Positions 31,290 to 39,507 of a stretch of 64,000 bases of DNA are shown here, in pieces. Location of the stretch: positions 248,001 through 312,000 of the forward strand of contig NZ_PJCH01000017.1 of assembly GCF_002943565.1 (NCBI RefSeq). The letters run 5' to 3'. The notes beneath the pieces were generated by a model that made no database searches, was not told where the DNA came from, and worked only from the letters and a program-made list of their open reading frames with translations. This stretch comes from Hyphococcus luteus (GTDB lineage: Bacteria; Pseudomonadota; Alphaproteobacteria; Caulobacterales; Parvularculaceae). Positions within the stretch are counted from its first letter, which is position 1. The number at the start of each line of letters is the position of its first letter. A program made the translations under genes and the position numbers.

Positions 31290-32879
31290 TTACGTCTCTT
31301 TTGGAACATAAACGAATCTCTTTTTTCTAATTTCATCGTCTCGCGTTTTAGATTTCCAAAAATCGATTATCTCAAAACCCCTCTTTGTTCGGTCACCAGT
31401 ATAAAAACTATAGTCCAGCATAAAAGCGTCATACCGTACTCCTGGCTCAGTCCGAATACTTACTCCAGATCGCACTTGATGGATGATTTTCAAATCCACT
31501 AGTTCTCCAATAACATTCCGCAATTCGGTATTAGCATCCTTCCTTATCAAGACGATATTTGAATTTGATTTTTCAAAGCAAAAGGATCTTAAATTTTCAA
31601 TTTCGCTCTCTATTTGATGCTGATCGTTTTCCGCGGTGTCACGCTCAAGCTCTTGAAGTTTATCGTTATAGTACTGCCCTGACGCGCGATTAACATCTTC
31701 AGCAGTCACCTTTTCGCCACGCGCCACGTCACCAGAATTAAGCCTCTCTCTCGCTTCATAAATCGAATTACGAAACAAGCTCAGAAAATCCCTAGCAACA
31801 CCACCGCTAGCCAGCACTAAACGGTCCCGAGCACCATCTGTAAGAATACTGGCTATCTGAACATCGTGCGTGTTTGCATATCCTGAAAGCACTTCAAATA
31901 GGAATTTTTTTGTGGTTGCGTATTTCTCTAAAGTTAAATCTAGATCAATAGCATCAATATCATCGCTTAACTTCACCCCTACAGGCGGGTTTCCATTGCG
32001 ATAATGGCTCGTTCGATGCCGTACTGTACCTATCTTTAGCCAAAAGCTTCCACCTTTTGCGATCTTATGAAAATAGTCTATAACGTCTGCCTGATCTAAC
32101 CTTATAATATGATATAAATCATCAAATATTAGAAACACTTCAGATGCGGAAACTGACTTAATCTTCGCAAAAAGACTCTGATAGCGTAGTATATTTCGTT
32201 GCAGAATTTGATGTTTCTGCGTCTCATATGATTTCCGTTTCTCTCGAGAAGTAAGACTTCTTCTCCCCGCAGAAGCCGACGCTTCTAGTGAACCGCCCCC
32301 TCCGTTAAGATTTGCCCCCATCTGAACTTCATCAGAGTTTTCGGCTTCATTATGTGCTGTATCTTCTACGGATATTCTCTCTTCTTGTTGTAGAAGCTGA
32401 TTTAAAGTGTCTATCTCTACCCGTAATTCTTCAGAAAGCTCTTTAGCTTTTGCCTTTTCTGCTTTTCTTTTTGTCGGCCCAATCTGCGCTATCTTGCTCC
32501 AAAATGATTTTTTACTGGCTGGAGCTATAGCAGCCTCCTTAAGCCATGCTTCGTAGGCTGTGAATGTCTCAATCAAAATGCTCAGCAAGACATCGGGATA
32601 TATATGCCCCTTGAATTTCTCCAAATCCACAAAAGCTGACGGCGTCCGTTGAATTAAATTTTCAGAGTGAATCTTATTTAGCAAACTAGATTTTCCCGAA
32701 CCCCTTCTGCCAAAGAGAATGTGATGTCGACGTGATTTAGCACGAGAAAGAACACCTGGCGCAGGTTCAACAAAGTACTGTGAGGTAAGGCTACTCGCAC
32801 GCGTGGACTCCTCAATGAGCGTAATCAAATCTTGAACATCATCGTTAAAAAGAGCGCCCGACAAGATTATCCCTCCCAT
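31290..32879 (-). CDS. AT-rich P-loop ATPase, ORC/STAND-like, unknown function
   Basis: 529 aa. Walker A FGRRGSGKSS at residues 56-65, Walker B VFLIFDD at 248-254, a sensor-like strand FWLKIGTVRHR near 280, and a C-terminal region with winged-helix character (LRNVIGELVDLKIIHQVRSG). An unusual ~120-residue charged, coiled insert (about 134-225) separates Walker A from Walker B. Base composition is far more AT-rich than both flanks, with different codon use, pointing to recent transfer. The ATG at 32879 has no SD; a TTG at 32864 has GGGAGGG 6 nt upstream and may be the true start. It sits between uvrB and a RAYT/REP cluster. Defence, partition or replication-linked roles are all possible. Confidence 0.7.
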   Translation of the reverse strand: MGGIILSGALFNDDVQDLITLIEESTRASSLTSQYFVEPAPGVLSRAKSRRHHILFGRRGSGKSSLLNKIHSENLIQRTPSAFVDLEKFKGHIYPDVLLSILIETFTAYEAWLKEAAIAPASKKSFWSKIAQIGPTKRKAEKAKAKELSEELRVEIDTLNQLLQQEERISVEDTAHNEAENSDEVQMGANLNGGGGSLEASASAGRRSLTSREKRKSYETQKHQILQRNILRYQSLFAKIKSVSASEVFLIFDDLYHIIRLDQADVIDYFHKIAKGGSFWLKIGTVRHRTSHYRNGNPPVGVKLSDDIDAIDLDLTLEKYATTKKFLFEVLSGYANTHDVQIASILTDGARDRLVLASGGVARDFLSLFRNSIYEARERLNSGDVARGEKVTAEDVNRASGQYYNDKLQELERDTAENDQHQIESEIENLRSFCFEKSNSNIVLIRKDANTELRNVIGELVDLKIIHQVRSGVSIRTEPGVRYDAFMLDYSFYTGDRTKRGFEIIDFWKSKTRDDEIRKKRFVYVPKET

Positions 32880-32975
32880 AAATAATGCATTTTAATTACT
32901 ATAGACCAGACAAACAGCAAGCAAGTAGATCTGATTTGCTGGGGCTCGCCAGCCGGCAAAGCAAGTAGCAAGTAG

Positions 32976-33002
32976 GGCGGGTTGAGCGCAGCGATACCCG
33001 CC
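32976..33002 (-). repeat. REP element a
   Basis: GGCGGGT...ACCCGCC palindrome with preceding GTAG; orientation is opposite to the other three copies. Part of the cluster around the RAYT gene. Confidence 0.75.
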
Positions 33003-33021
33003 ATTCCCCGCCGCAGCTTAT

Positions 33022-33057
33022 CGGCGGGTTTGCGCCTGCGGCTTCAACCCGCCCTAC
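33022..33057 (+). repeat. REP element b
   Basis: CGGCGGGTT stem, 13-nt loop and AACCCGCC, ending CTAC. Identical over 36 nt to element d on the other side of the RAYT gene. Confidence 0.8.
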
Positions 33058-33101
33058 GCTTTCCCGGCCTCTCCGCCATCTCCCCTCGCCTCACGCGTGA
33101 T

Positions 33102-33137
33102 CGGCGGGTATCGGCCTTTGGCCTCAACCCGCCCTAC
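33102..33137 (+). repeat. REP element c
   Basis: CGGCGGGTA...CAACCCGCCCTAC, same length as b and d with a diverged loop; it ends one base before the RAYT stop codon. Confidence 0.8.
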
Positions 33138-33138
33138 T

Positions 33139-33660
33139 TTACCGTTCGCCGAGATGGCAAGGGCGCCAATCTTCCGGCGGCGTGGTTATGGGGCGCCCGG
33201 TCTCGCGGCGCCATTGTTGAAACGTCGAATGCGGCCAATCCTCCGGGCGCGTCACATATCCATGCTTCACCGGATTGAAATGCACATAATCGACGTGCCG
33301 GTCGAAATCACTTTCGTCACGGATCAGATGCTCCCAGAAGCGACTCTGAAAAACGCCGCGCTCGCCCTTGCGCCCGTCGGACTTTTCACCGGCCGGGAGG
33401 CGGCGCGTAAAGCCCGCCTTGATAAGCCGGATGCGCGTTGAAAAATCGCTGTCGCCCTCCGGAAGACGCCAGATGAAATGCAGATGATCGGGCAGGACGA
33501 CCGCAGCAACGGTTTCAACCGGCCAGGCCGCAGCGGTTTCGCGCCAGGCGGCGCGCATATCCGCAATCCGGTCCACAAGAACCCCGCGCCGCCGATCGCG
33601 CAGATTGACGGTGAAGAAATAGGTTCCGCCTTCGACGAAAACGCGCCGGTAATTGGGCAT
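33139..33660 (-). mobile_element. REP-associated tyrosine transposase (RAYT, Y1/HUH family)
   Basis: 173 aa from ATG 33660 (MPNYRRVFVEGGTYFFTVNL, the usual RAYT opening). The HUH motif is PDHLHFIW with His59 and His61; the catalytic Tyr125 is in RHVDYVHFNPVKHGYV. Single-domain IS200/IS605-type nuclease, intact. RAYTs are domesticated transposases that mobilise or process REP palindromes in trans, and four REPs lie within 640 nt of this gene, so enzyme and substrate sequence are together. It may still be active or recently so. Confidence 0.9.
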
Positions 33661-33741
33661 GGGCAAAGCATGCCGGAGCCGAAAGGGGCGGCAAAGCGGC
33701 TATCGGCGCAGGGCCGTTCCGCCCCGCGGCTGATGCGCCAT

Positions 33742-33777
33742 CGGCGGGTTTGCGCCTGCGGCTTCAACCCGCCCTAC
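33742..33777 (+). repeat. REP element d
   Basis: 36-nt copy identical to element b, about 80 nt upstream of the RAYT start. Confidence 0.8.
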
Positions 33778-34040
33778 GGTTCCGCCCGGCGGGCCCGCCT
33801 CCCCGCGCTTTAAGCGCGAGGGTCCATAGACCGCCGCCGGGCGGGCAAGCCTGTCATCGCTCCTGTTTTCGGCGGTTCCCGCTTTTCCGGCAAACCTTCC
33901 AGGATAAGCCCGAACGCGAAAGCGAGGATGAAATTTAATATATGAAATTCCGTCCCCGGCCTTTCCGGCGGGCGCATAATGCGCGCCGGGCGCTCTGCAT
34001 TTGCGCGGGGCGCAGACAAAAAAGGAGCGCCAGAAGCCCC

Positions 34041-34140
34041 CGTGGAACATTTTGCGCAAATGGCGCCAAACTCTTCCGAAAGCCAGCAAATACGCCGTTT
34101 AAAAACATCGCGCGATGGTTTCACGTCAAAATGTTTCACG
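34041..34140 (+). repeat. 100-bp palindromic MITE-like element, copy 1
   Basis: Terminal inverted repeats CGTGGAACATTTTG / CAAAATGTTTCACG (one mismatch) and an inner inverted repeat AAATGGCG / CGCCGTTT. It aligns without gaps to copy 2 at 39408-39507 (opposite orientation), matching about 55 of the first 64 bases. No target duplication or coding capacity was seen. Confidence 0.75.
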
Positions 34141-34184
34141 CGGATTGTTTCACGGTCCGGCGCGCGTCCGGCGCCCCCCGCAAC

Positions 34185-34208
34185 AAAAAACCCCCGCCGC
34201 AGCGGGGG
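34185..34208 (-). terminator. Intrinsic terminator after the 34.2-kb VPLPA-CTERM gene
   Basis: On the minus strand CCCCCGC / GCGGGGG with a 4-nt loop is followed by TTTTTT. It lies about 30 nt past the stop codon. Confidence 0.85.
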
Positions 34209-34236
34209 TCTTTGTTCAGTGCTGAAGCCGTCCGGT

Positions 34237-34932
34237 TTAAGCGGCGGCCTTGCGCTTGCGCCCGGCGAAGCCGAAGCCGGCGACGCCCGCGAGGAACAAG
34301 GGCAGCGCGGCCGGAAGCGGAACTTCGGAAACGCTGACCGCGTCGAGAAAGCCGCCGAGCGAGTTTTCGATGCCGTCCGCGGCGAAGCCGATGCCGTTGA
34401 AACCGGCCAGCGCCGTATAGCTCACCGTGTAGACCATCCAGTCGGACAGGGTCGACGTGGTTTCGTTGACCTCGAAAAGTTGAACGGCGTTGTCGACATC
34501 CGCCCCGTCATAGGCCAGAGCGTAAAGCTGGATGATATTGTCGTCGGCCACGTCGGTGCGCGGCTTGTAGGCGAAGGAGATGTCGTAAGTCCGGCCCTCG
34601 ACGAAAGGAACCAGCGCGCCCATGCCGGAATTGGTGCCGCTCGCGCCGGCGTCGCCGCCGCGGGCGAAATCGCTGTCGAGCTCGACATATTGTTCGCCGT
34701 CATAGGCGTCGGTGATGCCGAGGCTTTCGTCCTGGATCTCGATGCCCGTGCCGAATTCGGCGGTCCAGTCGCTGCCGTCGCCGGCGACCTGGAACACGGC
34801 CCAGTCGGCGACATCCGGCGCTTCGAAGCTGTCGAAGAAAATCTCGGCGGCGGAGGCGGGGCCCGCTGCCGCGAGAGAAGCCGCGCCAGCGGCGACGGCG
34901 AATTTTAGGCGAGACATCATGGAAACCCCCAT
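34237..34932 (-). CDS. VPLPA-CTERM sorted exported protein
   Basis: 231 aa; a start at 34920 is also possible. Signal peptide ending PASA-AEIF. The body resembles a carbohydrate-binding or lectin-like beta sandwich (WAVFQVAGDGSDWTAEFGTG, YDISFAYKPRTDVADD), similar to PEP-CTERM surface proteins. The C-terminus is VPLPAALPLFLAGVAGFGFA followed by GRKRKAAA: sorting motif, membrane helix and basic tail, the substrate signature of an exosortase. No exosortase gene is in the window. Probably an envelope or matrix protein. Confidence 0.85.
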   Translation of the reverse strand: MGVSMMSRLKFAVAAGAASLAAAGPASAAEIFFDSFEAPDVADWAVFQVAGDGSDWTAEFGTGIEIQDESLGITDAYDGEQYVELDSDFARGGDAGASGTNSGMGALVPFVEGRTYDISFAYKPRTDVADDNIIQLYALAYDGADVDNAVQLFEVNETTSTLSDWMVYTVSYTALAGFNGIGFAADGIENSLGGFLDAVSVSEVPLPAALPLFLAGVAGFGFAGRKRKAAA

Positions 34933-35017
34933 ACACTTGTTTCAAGTTTTATCTTTCGCAAATTCGGCGCCAGCTTACAAGCACGGGCGTCGTTCCGGAG
35001 CCGAAAAAAGATGAAAA

Positions 35018-35049
35018 TTTCCCCCGCCCGTCACAAACATCGGGGGAAA
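35018..35049 (-). terminator. Possible terminator after the 35.1-kb VPLPA-CTERM gene
   Basis: TTTCCCCC / GGGGGAAA stem with a 16-nt loop; on the minus strand it is followed by a T-rich stretch with TTTTTT. The long loop makes it a weaker call. Confidence 0.5.
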
Positions 35050-35096
35050 CCCGGCGGCGGGCGCCCGCATAAGGCGAATTTCCGGGACGCCGGGCC

Positions 35097-35816
35097 TTAC
35101 GCCCTGCGCTTCCTGCGGGCGGCCGCGCCGACAACGCCAACCCCCGCGAGAAACAGCGGCAGCGCGGCCGGCAGCGGAACCTCGCCCACGGGCGTCGTGG
35201 AGATGAGCGTGAGCGAGGTGATGACCCCGCGATCGACCAGGGTCTCCACGTCGTCGTTCAGGTTCTGCGCCAGGGATACGGAAAGAGCCGGCGCTTCCTT
35301 GCCGACGATTTCCGCGATGACGAAATCCGACAGATCGAGGCTCGCCGGAAGGGAATCGTCCGTAAACGCCATTTCATAGGGCGCCTCGAAGCGGAGGCTG
35401 ACCGTCGCATAGTCGCCGAGATCGAAACCGAGCGGAATGACAAGCGAGTCCTCGCCGTCGTCCGGCGGCGCCGGCGGCAGGGCCACACCCCCCGGTTCAT
35501 GGGTCACGATCCCGCCGAAGACCGGGACCGGCCCCAGCGGCAGAAGGGTTCCGTCAACGCCTGCCGACTGGATCGCATACTGGCCGACCGTCGCGTCGCC
35601 GGGTTGCATGTCGGGATTTTCCGGCCCGACCACATAGCTGAAGCTGCCGGAGAACGTATCGCCGATCTCCGTGTCGCCCGGCGCGCCGAACAGGCCGTCG
35701 TCGAGACCGAGCTCGGCGATCTCGCCGGTATAGGCGAAAGTATAGAGAACGCCGGCCTGCGCCGGCGCGGCTGCGAAAGCGGCGAGCGCCGCGAAAAGGA
35801 TGAGACTGTGCTTCAT
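35097..35816 (-). CDS. VPLPA-CTERM sorted exported protein
   Basis: 239 aa from ATG 35816, preferred because GGGGGAG lies upstream; a frame extension to 35843 lacks one. Signal peptide MKHSLILFAALAAFAAAPAQA. The mature chain opens VLYTFAYTGEIAELGLDDGL, common among PEP-CTERM proteins of unknown fold. C-terminus VPLPAALPLFLAGVGVVGAA then ARRKRRA. It is separated by only 164 nt from the other VPLPA-CTERM gene on the same strand, but the two sequences are not obvious duplicates. Confidence 0.85.
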   Translation of the reverse strand: MKHSLILFAALAAFAAAPAQAGVLYTFAYTGEIAELGLDDGLFGAPGDTEIGDTFSGSFSYVVGPENPDMQPGDATVGQYAIQSAGVDGTLLPLGPVPVFGGIVTHEPGGVALPPAPPDDGEDSLVIPLGFDLGDYATVSLRFEAPYEMAFTDDSLPASLDLSDFVIAEIVGKEAPALSVSLAQNLNDDVETLVDRGVITSLTLISTTPVGEVPLPAALPLFLAGVGVVGAAARRKRRA

Positions 35817-35980
35817 TATCAACTCCCCCTGACAACGAAGCATCTATTATGCGCCATCCGGGCGCGCCTGTCGAATGCCGGGCGGCGCGCCCGGATTTCC
35901 GCGTCTTGCGGGAAAACCCGGCGCCGGGAAAGCTGTTCGCCGCCCCAAAAGAGCGCTGGGTGCGCCCGCCCCGCCGGCAT

Positions 35981-36235
35981 ATGGAAAGGAGGCCCGCCAT
36001 CGCCAATTTCATCAAAACCCTCGTCCAGGATTTCGGCTGGATCCACCTCTCCCTCGGTCTTGTGGGCAATTTGGCCTTTTTCATCGGCAGCATTTTCTTC
36101 CTGCCGGCGCTGGAGCCCTATAAAACCGCGGGCGTATGGCTGTTTATCGCCGGCTCCTTCGGCATGCTGATCGGGGCCGCCGGCCAGCTCCTTGTCTCGC
36201 TGTACGAGGACAGGGAAAACGGCCAGAAGGATTGA
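35981..36235 (+). CDS. YrhK-family small membrane protein
   Basis: About 84 aa. Two membrane helices with the YrhK-domain pattern GWIHLSLGLVGNLAFFIGSI and GVWLFIAGSFGMLIGAAGQ, a short cytoplasmic tail. Start is uncertain: the ATG at 35981 has no SD, while a strong AAAGGAGG (35985-35992) is spaced ideally for an ATC at 35999. Translation may start at that ATC or the ATG may be used leaderlessly. Function of the family is unknown. Confidence 0.72.
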   Translation: MERRPAIANFIKTLVQDFGWIHLSLGLVGNLAFFIGSIFFLPALEPYKTAGVWLFIAGSFGMLIGAAGQLLVSLYEDRENGQKD

Positions 36236-36312
36236 TGCAAATCAACTTCCCCTTGTCGCGCCCCGGCTAGTTTCGCTACCATTCCAAAGCGCTTTTTTGA
36301 GGGAGGTCCTCC

Positions 36313-36756
36313 ATGGCCAAATCCGCCAAAACCAAAGCCGCCAAACCCAAGACCGGACATCATGCGACGCCGTTCCCGCTTTTCGATCCGGGCGACTTTA
36401 CAGACACCGGCGCGCGCAATCTCGACTTCGCGACGCGCGCCGCCAGCGCCTGCATTTCCGGCGCGGCGAAACTGAACTGGGAGATGCTGGATTTCATGAG
36501 CAAGCGCTTCCAGAAGGATCTCGCTTGCGCGCAAAATTTCATGACCGCAAAAACCAGCAAAACCGCCTATCATGCGCAGGCGGAGTTTGTTGAAGACGCG
36601 CTGCGCGATTACGCCGACGAAGCCTCGAAGCTTTTGCACATGGCGGCGGACATCACCAACGCCACGCTGGAGCCGGTGGAAGAGCGCGCCGAAGAAGTGC
36701 TCGACGATCTCGACGAACACGCCGCCGAGGCGGACAAAGCCGGCAAAGCCGCCTGA
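36313..36756 (+). CDS. Phasin-family protein
   Basis: 147 aa. Basic N-terminus (MAKSAKTKAAKPKTGHH) then an amphipathic helical phasin domain (about residues 35-140: NLDFATRAASACISGAAKLN, WEMLDFMSKRFQKDLACAQN, and the acidic EPVEERAEEVLDDLDEH). Phasins coat polyhydroxyalkanoate granules; no PHA synthase is in the window. GGGAGG precedes the ATG. Confidence 0.82.
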   Translation: MAKSAKTKAAKPKTGHHATPFPLFDPGDFTDTGARNLDFATRAASACISGAAKLNWEMLDFMSKRFQKDLACAQNFMTAKTSKTAYHAQAEFVEDALRDYADEASKLLHMAADITNATLEPVEERAEEVLDDLDEHAAEADKAGKAA

Positions 36757-36804
36757 ACCGGCCGCCATAGGCTGTTGTAGTGCGGCGCGGGAAAGAGAGG
36801 GCCA

Positions 36805-37320
36805 ATGGGCTATGTGAAACGCACGCTCGCGCCGGGCGAGGACTATCTTTACCGCGCGCATTTCAACTGGACGTATGATTTCCGCAGCTGGGTCTGGCTT
36901 GTCTTTTCGGCGATCCCCACAGGGCTGTGGCTTTACGCCCTGAGGATGGATGCGCTGCGCCACGACTTCCTCAGCGAAAGCCTCGCCTATCTCTCGGGCG
37001 CGTCGCTGACGCTCGGCGCCGTTCTGTGCCTGTCGCGCTTCGTGCGCAAATGGACAACGGTGATCGCCGTCACCTCCGTGCGGCTGATCCTCAAGACCGG
37101 CATGATCGCCCGCGCCAGCCATGAAGTCATGCTGGACGAAATCGAAGAAGTGCTGGTGAAGCAGAGTTTTCTCGGGCGGATCCTCGGTTATGGCGTCCTG
37201 AGAGTGCGCGGCACGGGCGATTCGACGGTCGAGTTTCCGGTCGTCGGAAGCCCCACAAAAGTCCGTAAGGAAATTGAAGCCGCCATCATGCGCGCCCGCG
37301 GCGCGGCAAAGGCCGCCTGA
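36805..37320 (+). CDS. Membrane protein with bacterial PH (bPH2) domain
   Basis: 171 aa. Two helices (SWVWLVFSAIPTGLWLYAL and LSGASLTLGAVLCLSRFV) precede a PH-like domain (about 85-165) with TSVRLILKTGMIARASHEV, LDEIEEVLVKQSFLGRILGY and GVLRVRGTGDSTVEFPVVG. Same layout as YdbS/bPH2 proteins. Role unknown, perhaps envelope stress. GAGAGGG lies upstream of the ATG; it is 48 nt after the phasin gene. Confidence 0.85.
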   Translation: MGYVKRTLAPGEDYLYRAHFNWTYDFRSWVWLVFSAIPTGLWLYALRMDALRHDFLSESLAYLSGASLTLGAVLCLSRFVRKWTTVIAVTSVRLILKTGMIARASHEVMLDEIEEVLVKQSFLGRILGYGVLRVRGTGDSTVEFPVVGSPTKVRKEIEAAIMRARGAAKAA

Positions 37321-37399
37321 CCGTTTTTTCCCCATTTGCCGGGACGGCGGAACCGCGGTAGGTTTTCACGCTACAGCCGGGATTCGGGAAGGACCGGGC

Positions 37400-38218
37400 A
37401 TGGGGCGACTGGCGGAACACTCTCTTGGAGCCGCCGCAGCGGCGGCGTTGTGGCTCGGGGCGTGCACGCCGGCGCCGGACGCCGAGCCGGCGCCGCCTTC
37501 CCTTGACCTTGAGCGCTACCGGATCGTCGATCTCAGTCACGCCTTTGCTCCTGACACGATCTATTGGCCTACGGATAAAAAAGGCTTTTCGAAAAAAACC
37601 GTTTTCGAAGGCGAGCGCGAAGACGGCTGGTACGCCGCTTTCGACATCGCCACGGCCGAGCATGGCGGCACGCATATGGACGCGCCCTATCATTTCGACT
37701 CCGAAGGCGACGATGCGGCGAGCGTCCCCTTGTCGCGGCTGATCGCGCCGGCGGTTGTCATCGACGTGACGGACAGGACCGCCGGGGACCGGCTCTATCG
37801 CGTCAAGCCCGGCGACATTCTCGCCTTCGAAATCATCCATGGCGAAATCGCGCCCGGAACCATCGTCCTTGTCCGCACCGGCTGGTCGCAATACTGGCCG
37901 AATGCAAAAGCCTATCTCGGCGGAACGGATCCGTCCGCCCTCGCCTTTCCGAGTTTCGGCGCGGATGCGGCGCGCTTTCTCATCGAAGAACGCGAAGCGG
38001 CGGCGCTCGGCATAGACACGGCCTCGACCGATTACGGTCCGTCTACGGATTTTCCCGTTCACCGGATCATGGGCGCGGCCAACACGCCCGGCTTCGAAAA
38101 CCTCGCCAATCTCGACCAGCTGCCGCCGACGGGCGCTTATGTCATGGCGCTGCCCATGAAAATCGAGGGCGGATCGGGCGGGCCTTTACGCGCCGTCGCG
38201 CTCGCGCCGAAAGAATAG
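37400..38218 (+). CDS. Cyclase-family (kynurenine formamidase-like) lipoprotein
   Basis: 272 aa from ATG 37400 (GGAAGGA upstream). Signal peptide II with lipobox LGAC (Cys24). The metal-binding motif of the cyclase/KynB family is HGGTHMDAPYHF, and the substrate loop includes GIDTASTDYGPSTDFPVHR. Members hydrolyse formamides or cyclise or open small amides; being an envelope lipoprotein distinguishes this one from cytoplasmic KynB. Substrate not assignable. Confidence 0.86.
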   Translation: MGRLAEHSLGAAAAAALWLGACTPAPDAEPAPPSLDLERYRIVDLSHAFAPDTIYWPTDKKGFSKKTVFEGEREDGWYAAFDIATAEHGGTHMDAPYHFDSEGDDAASVPLSRLIAPAVVIDVTDRTAGDRLYRVKPGDILAFEIIHGEIAPGTIVLVRTGWSQYWPNAKAYLGGTDPSALAFPSFGADAARFLIEEREAAALGIDTASTDYGPSTDFPVHRIMGAANTPGFENLANLDQLPPTGAYVMALPMKIEGGSGGPLRAVALAPKE

Positions 38219-38230
38219 AATTTCAGCGCC

Positions 38231-38989
38231 TTATTTCTTTTTGCGGTCTTCCATTTCCGGCTCGAAGCCAAGCGCGCGCATGGCGGCCGCGACCGCATTG
38301 ATCGCCTTCTTCGCGGTGTCGGCGTCGGGCGAGCGCGCCACCACGGTGACGCCCTTTTCGTCGCCTTCAATGGGGTAGCTGCCGAGCGTGACGTCTTTCA
38401 GCGCCGCCTGAATATCGCGCAGCTGATCGGACAGGGTCGATTCGGGAAGATTGCGGGCCGTCGCCGCAAAGGAATAAAGCCGCACGCCATGCTCGATCTC
38501 GCCCTCGATAGCGTTCAGCATCGCCTGGAAAATCTTCGGCACGCCCGCCATGACGAAAACATTTTCGATCCTGACGCCCGGCGCGCCGGATACGGGATTT
38601 TCAATAAGCTCGGCGCCGTCGGGCGTGCGCGCCATGCGCAGGCGCGCCGGCGTCACTTCGTCTCCCTTGCCTTTGTAATAAGCGCGCACCATGGCGGCCG
38701 CCCGCGGGTGCTCGATGACGGGACGTCCCAGCGCCGCTGCAATGGCGTCGATGGTGATGTCGTCATGGGTGGGCCCGATGCCGCCGCACGTAAAGACGTA
38801 ATCATACCGTTCGCGCAGCGCGTTCAGCGCCTCGCCGATCATCTGCGCATTGTCGGGAACGACCCGCGCCTCCATGAGGTCGACGCCCCGTTCGGTCAGC
38901 CACCCGGCGAGATAATGCATATTCGCATCGCGCGTGCGCCCGGAAAGGATTTCATCGCCGATCGCCAAGATGGCCGCCGTCTTTTGCAT
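38231..38989 (-). CDS. CinA/MoaB-like molybdopterin-binding domain protein
   Basis: 252 aa from ATG 38989, supported by GAGG upstream; a 54-nt in-frame extension is unsupported. MoCF-biosynthesis fold: ILAIGDEILSGRTRDANMHY, CGGIGPTHDDITIDAIAAAL, GAPGVRIENVFVMAGVPKIF, then a small C-terminal domain. It corresponds to the N-terminal part of CinA without the nicotinamide-nucleotide amidase domain; such stand-alone proteins may hydrolyse ADP-ribose-type nucleotides. Convergent with the cyclase gene (12 nt). Confidence 0.85.
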   Translation of the reverse strand: MQKTAAILAIGDEILSGRTRDANMHYLAGWLTERGVDLMEARVVPDNAQMIGEALNALRERYDYVFTCGGIGPTHDDITIDAIAAALGRPVIEHPRAAAMVRAYYKGKGDEVTPARLRMARTPDGAELIENPVSGAPGVRIENVFVMAGVPKIFQAMLNAIEGEIEHGVRLYSFAATARNLPESTLSDQLRDIQAALKDVTLGSYPIEGDEKGVTVVARSPDADTAKKAINAVAAAMRALGFEPEMEDRKKK

Positions 38990-39067
38990 TGCCTGTCCTC
39001 TGTTTTTTTCAATGGTCATAGCCGGTTTTCCCCGCAACGCCAATTGAAAAACATGCGAATCTTTTTC

Positions 39068-39097
39068 TTGAAATTCATCCGTACGCTTCTTTTATAA
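39068..39097 (+). promoter_or_regulatory. Candidate promoter of the Phd antitoxin gene
   Basis: TTGAAA (39068-39073) and TTATAA (39092-39097), 18-nt spacer, 38 nt before the ATG. Fair match only. Confidence 0.4.
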
Positions 39098-39134
39098 AGG
39101 AAGCAGCGCGGCGATAAACATTGAAAGGTCCATC

Positions 39135-39401
39135 ATGAAAACGATCACCGCCCATAAAGCCGTCCGTCATTTCAGCGCTCTTGTCGACGAGGCGCGCGCC
39201 GCGCCGGTCGCCGTCACGCGCCACAAGCGCACCGTCGCGGTCGTCATCTCGCCATCCGATTATCGCGACTTCGCCCGGCTGAAAGACGAAGCCCTGCGCA
39301 GCGAGGTGGCGCAGGCGCTCGCCGATATCGAAAACGCCCCCGCCAATGACGACAAGGCGGTGCGCGTTCTCGCCCGGCTCATGAAGCGCGCCGGGCGCTG
39401 A
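39135..39401 (+). CDS. Orphan Phd/YefM-type antitoxin
   Basis: 88 aa. Phd/YefM fold: MKTITAHKAVRHFSALVDEA, then VAVTRHKRTVAVVISPSDY, followed by a helical tail that would wrap a toxin. Start with GAAAGG upstream. No toxin gene follows; the 100-bp palindromic element begins 6 nt after the stop. Either an orphan regulator or a pair whose toxin was lost. Confidence 0.83.
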   Translation: MKTITAHKAVRHFSALVDEARAAPVAVTRHKRTVAVVISPSDYRDFARLKDEALRSEVAQALADIENAPANDDKAVRVLARLMKRAGR

Positions 39402-39407
39402 CCGCCG

Positions 39408-39507
39408 CGTGGAACAATTTACGTAAACGCGAGTCTCTCTTTCTTTTAAATGGCGTCTTTCCTGGCTTTCAGCGGAGTTTGGCGCCATTTGCGGTAATTG
39501 TTCCACG
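39408..39507 (-). repeat. 100-bp palindromic MITE-like element, copy 2
   Basis: Same length as copy 1. Terminal inverted repeats CGTGGAACAATT / AATTGTTCCACG, inner repeat AAATGGCG / CGCCATTT (perfect here), and the common core CGCAAATGGCGCCAAACTC. Inserted directly after the antitoxin gene. Confidence 0.75.
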
